DNA of 64,000 nucleotides from Schlegelella_A sp036263655 (GTDB lineage: Bacteria; Pseudomonadota; Gammaproteobacteria; Burkholderiales; Burkholderiaceae_C). Below the pieces are notes generated by a model. That model worked only from the letters and a program-made list of their open reading frames with translations. It was not told where the DNA came from and did not search any database. Made by a program: the position numbers and the translations under genes. The stretch is taken from the NCBI GenBank assembly GCA_036263655.1, contig DATAGP010000019.1, positions 91,248-155,247 of the forward strand, in the 5' to 3' direction. Positions 33,630 to 41,090 of the stretch are shown one piece after another (position 1 is the first letter of the stretch; the number at the start of each line of letters is the position of its first letter).

Positions 33630-33655
33630 GGCCCGCGCGTTTCGCCGCGTCCTAC

Positions 33656-33691
33656 AGCCCGGTCGCGTCCTGCCTGACCGGGCTTTCGTTT
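33656..33691 (+). terminator. rho-independent terminator of the MXKDX gene
   Basis: AGCCCGGTC (33656-33664) pairs with GACCGGGCT (33676-33684), giving a nine-base-pair GC-rich stem with an 11-base loop. It is followed by TTCGTTT. It lies 26 bases after the MXKDX stop codon. Confidence 0.75.
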
Positions 33692-33740
33692 GCCCGGTGC
33701 TGCAATGGCGCTTTCCTCCCGGACGACCGATTGCAGCGCC

Positions 33741-34244
33741 ATGAACGACAACACCGAATCCCGCCAGCTCCTCTGGAAGATGATCAAGGACATCCGGTTC
33801 GCGATGTTCACCACCCGGCACGGCAACGGGCACCTGCATTCACGGCCGATGACCACCCAGAACAAGGAGATCGGCGCCGACGGGAGCCTGTGGTTCTTCA
33901 TGTCGAGGTCGAGCGGCCCGGTCGACGACCTGAAGTCCGATCCGATCGTCAACCTCGCCTATGCCGACCCCGACGCGGACACCTACGTCTCGGTCTCCGG
34001 CACCGCGGCGGTCGTCGAGGACGCAGCCAGGAAGAACCAGCTCTGGAACAAGCAGACGGAGGCCTGGTTCCCGAAGGGCCCGACCGATCCGGACCTCGCC
34101 CTGGTGCAGGTGCAGATCGTCCACGCCAACTACTGGGACGTGAAGGACAGCAAGCTGGTGCAGCTGTACGAGATGGCCAAGGCGGTCGTCACGGGCAAGC
34201 CGCCGACCGACATGAGCGAGCAGGGCGAAGTGCGGATGCGCTGA
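33741..34244 (+). CDS. pyridoxamine 5'-phosphate oxidase-fold general stress protein
   Basis: A 167-residue split-barrel flavin-binding protein of the general stress protein 26 group. Family features are LLWKMIKDIRFAMFTTRHGNGHLHSRPM, LWFFMSRSSGPVDDLKSDPIVNLAYADP and VSVSGTAAVVEDAARKNQLW. It probably binds FMN or F420-like cofactors and may act in redox stress; no specific reaction is known. The ATG at 33741 begins the domain; an in-frame upstream start at 33690 would add 17 residues lying over the terminator. Confidence 0.88.
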   Translation: MNDNTESRQLLWKMIKDIRFAMFTTRHGNGHLHSRPMTTQNKEIGADGSLWFFMSRSSGPVDDLKSDPIVNLAYADPDADTYVSVSGTAAVVEDAARKNQLWNKQTEAWFPKGPTDPDLALVQVQIVHANYWDVKDSKLVQLYEMAKAVVTGKPPTDMSEQGEVRMR

Positions 34245-34276
34245 GCGCGACGCAGTTCACGCAGACGCCATCCGGC

Positions 34277-34320
34277 CGACGAACAGCGGCCGCGGAGCAA
34301 CGCTGTTCCACCGTTCGTCG
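34277..34320. repeat. nested inverted repeats between genes
   Basis: Two mutually exclusive pairings share GAAC. CGACGAAC (34277-34284) can pair with GTTCGTCG (34313-34320), and GAACAGCG (34281-34288) can pair with CGCTGTTC (34301-34308). The site lies 33 bases after the stress-protein stop and about 52 bases before the next ATG. It may be an operator with two half-site spacings or a switching RNA hairpin. Confidence 0.45.
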
Positions 34321-34371
34321 CCCGGCACGCGGCGCTAACGTGGCGACCGTCACTGCTGCAAGCTGAACGCC

Positions 34372-34644
34372 ATGCGCCAAGAGTCCTCGACCCTGCACTT
34401 CTCGCCCGCTTTCCGGTCGCCGTCGCCGAGCGGCGCGATCGAGTGGGAGGAGCTTCCCTCCCTGGCCGGCCGCATCCGAGCCGCCAGCGATGGCCCGTCG
34501 AGCGCCGGCGTGCCGTGGGACGCGACCCGTCCGGCCGACTTCGACCCGAGCCCGCCGTCGCAGCCGTTCCGCGAGCCGCTCAACGGCGTGGCGATCCGCG
34601 AAGTCCTGGAGCCGGACGTCTTCCGCCACTTCTTCGGCCGCTGA
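34372..34644 (+). CDS. small protein of unknown function
   Basis: A 90-residue soluble protein, MRQESSTLHFSPAF onward, Pro/Ser-rich in the middle and ending EPLNGVAIREVLEPDVFRHFFG. Third codon positions are almost all G or C, arguing that it is a real gene although other frames are also open here. No known domain is recognised. It is flanked by an inverted-repeat region upstream and a stem-loop downstream. Confidence 0.65.
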   Translation: MRQESSTLHFSPAFRSPSPSGAIEWEELPSLAGRIRAASDGPSSAGVPWDATRPADFDPSPPSQPFREPLNGVAIREVLEPDVFRHFFGR

Positions 34645-34659
34645 GCTTCGGCGGCTGAG

Positions 34660-34679
34660 CGCGAGCCTCGCGGCTCGCG
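34660..34679 (+). terminator. stem-loop after the 90-residue gene
   Basis: CGCGAGCC and GGCTCGCG form a perfect eight-base-pair stem with a TCGC tetraloop 15 bases after the stop codon. No T tract follows, so it is a possible terminator only. Confidence 0.4.
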
Positions 34680-34713
34680 GCGATACTCGGCCGGCCCACC
34701 GCCCGCGCCGACC

Positions 34714-35700
34714 GTGAACCTCCTCCGCATCGACGCCCCGACCACGCGCGGGGCGCTTCCTTTTCCGGCCCTCGTCGACGCCCTTCGGCAGGCCTTCACC
34801 GAAGGCGCCGAGGTGCCGCTGCGCCATGCGCACGCGATCGGCGGCGGGCCCGACTCCGTCGACCCGAGCCATCCGGCCGGCACGCTGCTCCTCATGCCGG
34901 CCTGGCGGCCCGGACGTCGCGGCGGGCTGAAGACGGTCGCGATCTTCCCTGGCAACTCGGCGAGCGGCTTGCCGACGCTGCATTCGACCTACCTGCTCTT
35001 CGACGCTGCGACCGGCGCACCGCTGGCCTTGATCGACGGCGACGAGATCACCGCCCGCCGGACGGCGGCCGCCTCGGCGCTGGCCGCCTCGTTCCTGGCG
35101 CCGGCCGACGCCACCCGGCTCGTGCTCGTCGGCGCTGGGCGGATCGCCGCCCTGATGACGGCGGCGATGGCCGCCGTTCGCCGCATCGACGAGGTCGCCA
35201 TCTGGAGCCGGCGTCCGGAGGCGGCTCGCGCGCTGGCGCTCAGGCTGGCGGCCGGCGGCATCGACGCCAGGGCCGCGACGAACCTGGAGGACGCCGTGCG
35301 TCGTGCCGACATCGTCAGCTGCGCGACCCTGTCGACGGCGGCGCTGGTGCAAGGTGCGTGGCTGCGCGACGGCAGCCATCTCGATCTCATCGGCTCCTTC
35401 ACGCCGCAGATGCGCGAGTGCGACGCCGCCTGCTTCGCCCGCGCCAGGGTCTTCGTCGACACCCGCGAAGCGCTCGCCAAGTCCGGCGACGTGCTCGAGG
35501 CGATGCGGGAGGGCGCGTTCGCCGAGGAGCGGCTGCACGGCACCCTGGCGGATCTGTGCACCGGGCGGGCCGCCGGACGGACGGGCGCCGCGGAGGTGAC
35601 CTTGTTCAAGTCGGTCGGCACGGCGCTCGAGGACCTGGCCGCGGCGGAGATGGTCTTCGAGGCGACGCGGGCGCGGCCGCCGGCGGCGCCGCTATCCTGA
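34714..35700 (+). CDS. ornithine cyclodeaminase / mu-crystallin family protein
   Basis: A 328-residue NAD(P)-binding protein. Family motifs are GGGLKTVAIFPGN-like (RRGGLKTVAIFPGNSA), LIDGDEITARRTAAASALAA, the Rossmann glycines LVLVGAGRIA and a late GSFTPQMRECD. The family includes ornithine cyclodeaminase, alanine dehydrogenase and delta1-pyrroline-2-carboxylate reductase, and the activity here cannot be chosen. The start is GTG at 34714. It ends 25 bases before the MaoC-like gene, so the two may be co-transcribed. Confidence 0.9.
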   Translation: MNLLRIDAPTTRGALPFPALVDALRQAFTEGAEVPLRHAHAIGGGPDSVDPSHPAGTLLLMPAWRPGRRGGLKTVAIFPGNSASGLPTLHSTYLLFDAATGAPLALIDGDEITARRTAAASALAASFLAPADATRLVLVGAGRIAALMTAAMAAVRRIDEVAIWSRRPEAARALALRLAAGGIDARAATNLEDAVRRADIVSCATLSTAALVQGAWLRDGSHLDLIGSFTPQMRECDAACFARARVFVDTREALAKSGDVLEAMREGAFAEERLHGTLADLCTGRAAGRTGAAEVTLFKSVGTALEDLAAAEMVFEATRARPPAAPLS

Positions 35701-35725
35701 ACTGCCGCAGCACTCCGCACGCGAG

Positions 35726-36232
35726 ATGAGCGACGTGCCGCCCCACCCGCCCGCGACGGCACGACCCGTCCGCTTCTACTGGGAGGACTTCCACGTCGGC
35801 GAGGTGCGCGAGTTCGGCCACTACGAGGTGACGCGCGAGGCGGTGCTGGCGTTCGCGCGCGAGTTCGACCCGCAGCCCTTCCACCTGGACGACGCTGCCG
35901 CCGAGGTCTCGCTCTTCGGGCGCCTCGCCGCCAGCGGCTGGCACACCTGCGCGATGGCCATGCGGATGCTCTGCGATGCCTACCTGCTCGAGTCCGCCAG
36001 CCTCGGCTCGCCGGGGGTCGACTCGCTGCGCTGGCTCGCGCCGGTCTACCCGGGCGACACCTTGCGCGTGCGCTTTACGGTGCTCGAGTCGCGGCCGCTC
36101 GCCAGCCGCCCGCACGTCGGCCTCGTCCGCTCCTCGTGGCAGGTGCTCAACCAGGACGAGGTCACGGTCCTGACGATGGAGGGCCACGGCATGTTCGGGC
36201 GGCGCTCGGCGCCGTCGCCCGGAGGCGCGTGA
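35726..36232 (+). CDS. MaoC-like hotdog-fold dehydratase
   Basis: A 168-residue protein with one MaoC domain. The hydratase signature is present: FAREFDPQPFHLDDAAA followed by FGRLAASGWHT, giving the catalytic Asp and His of (R)-specific enoyl-CoA hydratases. The pattern VYPGDTLRVRFTVLESR is also standard. It acts on acyl-CoA thioesters in the cytosol. It sits between the cyclodeaminase-like gene and the kinase locus, and no functional link with the latter is evident. Confidence 0.9.
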   Translation: MSDVPPHPPATARPVRFYWEDFHVGEVREFGHYEVTREAVLAFAREFDPQPFHLDDAAAEVSLFGRLAASGWHTCAMAMRMLCDAYLLESASLGSPGVDSLRWLAPVYPGDTLRVRFTVLESRPLASRPHVGLVRSSWQVLNQDEVTVLTMEGHGMFGRRSAPSPGGA

Positions 36233-36372
36233 CTTTGTAGCGTCTCGGCGTGCCGCTTCGCAACGGCCGCCGCGAGTGGCAGCGCGACAATGGGAAACCC
36301 TCTCTCCAAGGAGCAGAGGCGTCGCGGGCGGACCTGCCTGCCCGACCTCTCGCCAGGAGCCTGTTGCTTGCG

Positions 36373-37962
36373 ATGACCCCGGCCACCGATCTCGTGGAAG
36401 CGCGCGCGCCCGCGGCCGCCGCACCGGGCCGGGCCTTGCCCATCGCCTCGCGCCTGCGCGAGTACGAGATCGCCGGCGTGCTTCGCGACGGTCCGACGAG
36501 CGTCGTCTACGTGGCCTGGGACCACTCGCTGCAACGCAAGGTGGCAGTGAAGGAGTACCTGCCACGGGCCCTGGTCTCGCGCCTGCCCGGCTCGCCGGCG
36601 GTGTCGGCCCGCTCCGCGCGCCACCTCGATGCCTTCGAGGCGGGCCTGAAGGGCTTCCTCGACGAGTCGCGCGTCCTGGCCCGCTTCGACCATCCATCGC
36701 TGGCCAAGGTGTATCGCTTCTGGGAAGAGAACGGCACGGCGTACACGACGATGCCGCACTACGAAGGTCCGACGCTCGCCACGGCGCTGGCCGAGCTCGG
36801 CCACGTGCCGGGCGAAGGCGAGCTCCGCACCTGGCTCAAGCCGGTCCTGAACGCGGTCAGCGCGCTGCACGAGGGCGGGGTCTGGCACCAGAACATCGCT
36901 CCGGACGAGATCGTCCTCACTCCGGTCGGACCGGTGCTCCTCGGCTTCGCGTCGGCAGCGCATGCCATCGCCGAGACCCAGCACACGCCCGCCGCGGCGC
37001 TCAAGCCCGGTTTCGCCGCGATCGAGCAATACGGCAGCGCCGCGGGAACGACGCGGGGGCCATGGACCGACCTCTACGGCCTCGGCGCCGTCGTCTATTC
37101 CGCCATCACCGGCGACGAGCCCGCAGCGGCCGCGGACCGGCTCATGAACGATCCGGTCCTGCCGATCTCGGTGATCGCCGCCGGGCTCTACAGCGAAGGA
37201 TTCCTCGCCGCGATCGATGCCGCGATGCGCGTGCGGCCGGAGAGCCGGCCGCGCGACCACCTCGCCTTTCGCGCCCTGATGGGCGACATCGAAGCGCCTG
37301 AGGCGCCGCTGTCGCTGGCACCGCGCCGCGACCTGATGCAGGAGCCCTTCATCGGCGTCGTCGCCAGCGATCGCGAGATCACGGTGCCGGACCGGCCCCT
37401 GCTTGCCGCGGCCGACGCCACCTTGCCGCCGGCAGCGGCGACGGCGAACAAGCGCGCGAGGACGACCGGTCCGGCGCCGCTGCGCGACAGCGGCAGCATG
37501 CCCCTGGGCGTCAACCGCGGCTCGCCGGCGTCATCGCGTGCCGATCGCCGCCATGGCGCACTCGGCAAGCGCACCGTGTACGGAGTGGTCGCCGTGACCT
37601 GCTTCGGGGTCGGCGCCGTGGCGCTCGCGCTCCAGTTCGCGATGCGCCAGCCGCCGCCGACCGCAGCGACCGCCGCGCCGCTGGCCGGTGCCGCCCCGGC
37701 GGGGCCGCGAGCCGCGACGGCGCGTGGCCCTGCCGCGGCGCCTCGCGACGGCACCGCCGCCGTGACAGCGGCGAGTCCGCTGCCCGCCACGGCAGCCGCC
37801 GTCGAGACCTCCAGAGCCCCGGCGCCGACGCCCGGGCCCCTCGTCGCACCCGCGGCCGCGCAGGGCGAGCGCCAGGCGCGATGCACCGACATCCTGCAGA
37901 AGGCGTCGCTCGAGCCGATCACCGCCGTCGAAACCGAGTTCTTCAAGAAGGAATGCCGATGA
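36373..37962 (+). CDS. predicted membrane-anchored Ser/Thr pseudokinase
   Basis: A 529-residue protein with a kinase-fold domain (residues about 28-305), a Pro/Ala linker, one transmembrane helix (about 401-423), an Ala/Pro-rich outer linker and a conserved 27-residue end. It is clearly paralogous to the intact kinase encoded at 39240. It keeps the ATP-anchoring lysine (VAVK, Lys60), but the glycine loop reads RDGPTS in place of GEGGFG. HRD has become HQN (172-174) and DFG has become GFA (191-193). Catalysis is therefore unlikely. The last residues, CTDILQKASLEP to KKECR, match the end of the paralogue. The start is uncertain; TTG at 36364 and an upstream GTG at 36250 are in frame. It overlaps the following lipoprotein gene (ATGA). 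Confidence 0.85.
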   Translation: MTPATDLVEARAPAAAAPGRALPIASRLREYEIAGVLRDGPTSVVYVAWDHSLQRKVAVKEYLPRALVSRLPGSPAVSARSARHLDAFEAGLKGFLDESRVLARFDHPSLAKVYRFWEENGTAYTTMPHYEGPTLATALAELGHVPGEGELRTWLKPVLNAVSALHEGGVWHQNIAPDEIVLTPVGPVLLGFASAAHAIAETQHTPAAALKPGFAAIEQYGSAAGTTRGPWTDLYGLGAVVYSAITGDEPAAAADRLMNDPVLPISVIAAGLYSEGFLAAIDAAMRVRPESRPRDHLAFRALMGDIEAPEAPLSLAPRRDLMQEPFIGVVASDREITVPDRPLLAAADATLPPAAATANKRARTTGPAPLRDSGSMPLGVNRGSPASSRADRRHGALGKRTVYGVVAVTCFGVGAVALALQFAMRQPPPTAATAAPLAGAAPAGPRAATARGPAAAPRDGTAAVTAASPLPATAAAVETSRAPAPTPGPLVAPAAAQGERQARCTDILQKASLEPITAVETEFFKKECR

Positions 37963-39191
37963 ACCCCGCCGTGCTCCGGGCCGGACCCGCCGGCCTCGCG
38001 CCTCGATTCGCTGCGTTTCTCGTCGGCGTCGCGTGGCTGCTCTCGTCCTGCTCCTCGTCGCAGCCGCTGACCTTCGAGAAAGCCGCCGCGGAAGCCACGG
38101 ACGACCTCGTTGCGCAGACCGGCAACCTGCCGGCGTTCCTGGCCCGCCTGGAATCGAAGATCAGCAAGCCCGATCCGAACGCGCCGAGGCGAATGATCGT
38201 CATCGACCCAATGCTCGACACGGTCACCGGGCAGCAGACGGAAACCACGATGCTGCTCGAGCGCCGCGTCACGCAGCGCATCGGCAACATCTATCCGCAG
38301 CTGCAGTTCCTGCCGTTCCAGGCCGGCAACCTGGCCAAGGCCCAGTACCTGCTCACCGGCACGATGGCACGCGAGACGCCGGTCGGCGGGAGCAAGCCGG
38401 TCATGCGGCTCAGCCTGGCGCTCACCGAGCTGAAGACCGGGATGGTGGTGGCCCAGGCATCGGCGCTCGCCCGCGAGGACAACCTCGACAGCACGCCGTC
38501 GCGCTACTACAAGGACAGCCCGATCCTGATGGTCAAGGACAAGGTCATCGAGGGCTACGCGAAGACGACGGCGACGGTCGCCGGCCAGCGCGCCGATCCG
38601 TACTACATGGAACGCATCGGCGCGGCGAGCGTGATCAGCGAAGCGACGACGCTCTACAACGCCGAGAAGTACCAGGACGCGCTCGGCCAGTACCAGAACG
38701 CGCTCGCCACGCCGCAGGGCCAGCAGCTGCGCGTGCAGAGCGGCATCTATCTCACGAGCATGAAGCTCGGCCGCACCGCGGAGGCCGAGCAGGCGTTCGG
38801 GCGCATCGTCGCGCTGGGCTTCGCCTACAACGAGCTGGGCGTGAAGTTCCTCTTCCAGCCGGGCTCGACCGACTTCTGGACCGACCCGAAGATCAGCGGC
38901 TCCTACGGCATGTGGCTCCGGCAGATCGCGCAGGAGGCGGTGGTCGCGAAGAGCTGCATGAGCATCGTCGGCCACACCAGCCGCAGCGGCCCGGGGCCGA
39001 TCAACGATTCGCTGTCGCTCAAGCGCGCCGCCTACGTGCTGCAGCGCCTGGCCCAGGAGAAGCCCGAGCTCGCCGCCCGCATGCGCGCCGAGGGCATGGG
39101 CTTTCGCCAGAACATCGTCGGCAGCGGCACCGACAACAGCTTCGACGTCCTCGATCGCCGGGTAGAGTTCAAGATCGTTCCCTGCGCCTGA
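37959..39191 (+). CDS. lipoprotein with OmpA-like C-terminus, kinase partner 1
   Basis: A 410-residue predicted outer-membrane lipoprotein with lipobox LSSC (Cys31). The N-terminal half (LPAFLARLESK, MIVIDPMLDTVTGQQTETTMLLERRV, QYLLTGTM) resembles FlgO/CsgG-type assembly domains. A TPR-like stretch follows (ALGQYQNALATPQGQQLRV, AEAEQAFGRIVALG). The C-terminus matches an OmpA-like peptidoglycan-binding domain (SIVGHTSRSGPGPINDSLSL to DRRVEFKIVPC). It is about 60% similar by eye to the second copy at 41087. Its ATG overlaps the pseudokinase stop, with AGAAGGA six bases upstream, so the two products are made together. Confidence 0.85.
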   Translation: MNPAVLRAGPAGLAPRFAAFLVGVAWLLSSCSSSQPLTFEKAAAEATDDLVAQTGNLPAFLARLESKISKPDPNAPRRMIVIDPMLDTVTGQQTETTMLLERRVTQRIGNIYPQLQFLPFQAGNLAKAQYLLTGTMARETPVGGSKPVMRLSLALTELKTGMVVAQASALAREDNLDSTPSRYYKDSPILMVKDKVIEGYAKTTATVAGQRADPYYMERIGAASVISEATTLYNAEKYQDALGQYQNALATPQGQQLRVQSGIYLTSMKLGRTAEAEQAFGRIVALGFAYNELGVKFLFQPGSTDFWTDPKISGSYGMWLRQIAQEAVVAKSCMSIVGHTSRSGPGPINDSLSLKRAAYVLQRLAQEKPELAARMRAEGMGFRQNIVGSGTDNSFDVLDRRVEFKIVPCA

Positions 39192-39205
39192 GAGGTGCCC
39201 CGTTG

Positions 39206-39244
39206 GGGCGTGAGCGATGAGCCCCGATGGGCGTGAGCAATGAG
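39206..39244 (+). repeat. direct repeat with a mini-ORF at the kinase start
   Basis: GGGCGTGAGCGATGAG (39206-39221) recurs as GGGCGTGAGCAATGAG (39229-39244), differing at one base and offset by 23. The second copy contains the start codon of the intact kinase. The first copy's ATG (39217) opens an eight-codon reading frame whose TGA (39241-39243) overlaps the kinase ATG (39240-39242). This looks like a duplicated start region that could couple translation. Confidence 0.7.
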
Positions 39245-41090
39245 TGCGCCGCCCGGTGACGACGACGACGGAACCATCGTCCGCCCGCCTTCGCGCCGCC
39301 CGCCGGCGGCGTCACCGCCCGGCAGCTCGCTGCCGCTCGGCCACATGCTGCCGGTCGGCACGCGGCTGCGCGACTACGAGATCACCGGCCTCATCGGCGA
39401 GGGCGGCTTCGGCATCGTCTACCTCGCCTGGGACCACTCCCTGCAGCGCCGGGTGGCGGTCAAGGAGTACATGCCGGCGTCGCTGGTCTCGCGTATCGCC
39501 GGCTCCTCGGCGATCGTCGTCAAGTCGGAACGCCATCTCGACACCTTCCGGGCCGGCCTGAAGAGCTTCGTCAACGAGGCGCGCCTGCTCGCCCGCTTCG
39601 ACCACCCGTCGCTGGTCAAGGTCTACCGCTTCTGGGAGGAGAACGGCACGGCCTACATGGTGATGCCGTACTACGAAGGGCCGACGCTGAAGGCGGCGCT
39701 CGAGAGCCTGGGGCGCGCGCCGACCGAGGCCGAGCTGCGGGCGTGGATGAGGCCGCTGCTCGACGCTCTCGCCGTCATGCACGCGGCGCACTGCTTCCAC
39801 CGCGACATCGCGCCCGACAACATCCTGCTCACGCCGGCCGGGCCGCTGCTCCTCGACTTCGGCGCGGCGCGGCGGGTGATCGGCGACATGACGCACGCGC
39901 TGACGGTCGTCCTCAAGCCAGGCTATGCGCCGATCGAGCAGTACGGCGACGTGGCGACGATGGCGCAGGGTCCCTGGACCGACATCTACGCGCTCGCCTG
40001 CGTCGTCTACTACGCGATCACCGGCAAGACGCCGATGTCGTCGGTCGAGCGGCTCATGGACGATGCGATGCAGCCCCTGTCGGTGCTGGCAGCCGGCCGG
40101 TACGGCCCGTCGTTCCTGCGCGCGATCGACAGCGCCCTCGCGTTGCGGCCCCAGGACCGGCCGCAGAACGAGCAGCAGTTCCGGGCCCTGCTCGACGTCG
40201 ACCTGCCGGCCTCATCGGCGCGCATGGCACCGGCGCAGGCGCCGGCGTGGGTGCCTCCGGACGCCCTCGCCGGCACCGGGGCGGAGGGCTACTCGACGCT
40301 GCCCGCCACCCTGACGCCGGAGCTCGCGACGCAGGTGCTCGAGCGCCCGCCGGCGAGCGCGGTGGCGGCCGACGATCCGGACGTCACGGTCGTCGACGCT
40401 CGTCCGTCCCCGGCGGAGGTCGCGGCGCCGCGTTCGCGGGCCGGGCTCGCCATCGTCGTCGGCGGCGCGCTCCTGCTGGCGGTCGGTGCGGCCCTGCTCC
40501 ATGTCGATCCGCCGTCCGGGCGGGCGACGGAGCCGCCGCCGGCAACGGGAGTCGGAGTCGCCCGTCCTGCCGCGACCACCGCCCCGTTGGCGGTTCCGGC
40601 CGAGGCACCCTCGACCCGAGCCGAGCGCGGCCCCCCGGCGATGTCCGAGGCGCCTGCGGTGACAGCGCCGCCTGCTGCGCTCGAGCCAGCTTCGCCTGCG
40701 CCGGCGAGGCCGTCACCGGTCGAGGCCGCTCCGCCCAGCCCCCTCGAAGCGGGCGCGCGCGAGCCCGCCACCGCCGCTCCGCGCGATCCGGTGACGACGG
40801 CGCCACAGGAGGCGCGACCCCTCCCACGCTCGATGCGAGCGATCGAGCGCGACGCTGCGCGCGCAAACCCTCCGCCGCCGCGAACGCCACGCGAGCCCGC
40901 TGCCAGGCGCGAGGCATCGCCGCCGCTCGGTGCAGCTGCGGGTGCCGGTGCGGGTGCCGGTGCGGACGCAGCACCTTACGCGCCGCCGCCCGCGCGAAGC
41001 GGCGCACGATGCAGTGATATTCTGCAAAAGGCATCGCTGGAGCCGCTCACGGCCGAGGAGGCCACCTATCTGAAGAGGGAGTGCCGATGA
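39240..41090 (+). CDS. membrane-anchored Ser/Thr protein kinase
   Basis: A 616-residue eukaryotic-like kinase with complete catalytic motifs: GEGGFG (53-58), VAVKEY (Lys75), HRDIAPDN (His187-Asn194), DFG (206-208) and the GYAPIEQYG region in place of APE. One transmembrane helix (about 401-421) follows a linker. Outside the membrane lies about 165 residues of Ala/Pro-rich linker, including GAGAGAG, ending in CSDILQKASLEP to KRECR, shared with the upstream pseudokinase. The topology places the kinase in the cytosol and this end in the periplasm. It overlaps the second lipoprotein gene (ATGA). It is the active member of a duplicated kinase-lipoprotein cassette. Confidence 0.92.
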   Translation: MSAPPGDDDDGTIVRPPSRRPPAASPPGSSLPLGHMLPVGTRLRDYEITGLIGEGGFGIVYLAWDHSLQRRVAVKEYMPASLVSRIAGSSAIVVKSERHLDTFRAGLKSFVNEARLLARFDHPSLVKVYRFWEENGTAYMVMPYYEGPTLKAALESLGRAPTEAELRAWMRPLLDALAVMHAAHCFHRDIAPDNILLTPAGPLLLDFGAARRVIGDMTHALTVVLKPGYAPIEQYGDVATMAQGPWTDIYALACVVYYAITGKTPMSSVERLMDDAMQPLSVLAAGRYGPSFLRAIDSALALRPQDRPQNEQQFRALLDVDLPASSARMAPAQAPAWVPPDALAGTGAEGYSTLPATLTPELATQVLERPPASAVAADDPDVTVVDARPSPAEVAAPRSRAGLAIVVGGALLLAVGAALLHVDPPSGRATEPPPATGVGVARPAATTAPLAVPAEAPSTRAERGPPAMSEAPAVTAPPAALEPASPAPARPSPVEAAPPSPLEAGAREPATAAPRDPVTTAPQEARPLPRSMRAIERDAARANPPPPRTPREPAARREASPPLGAAAGAGAGAGADAAPYAPPPARSGARCSDILQKASLEPLTAEEATYLKRECR

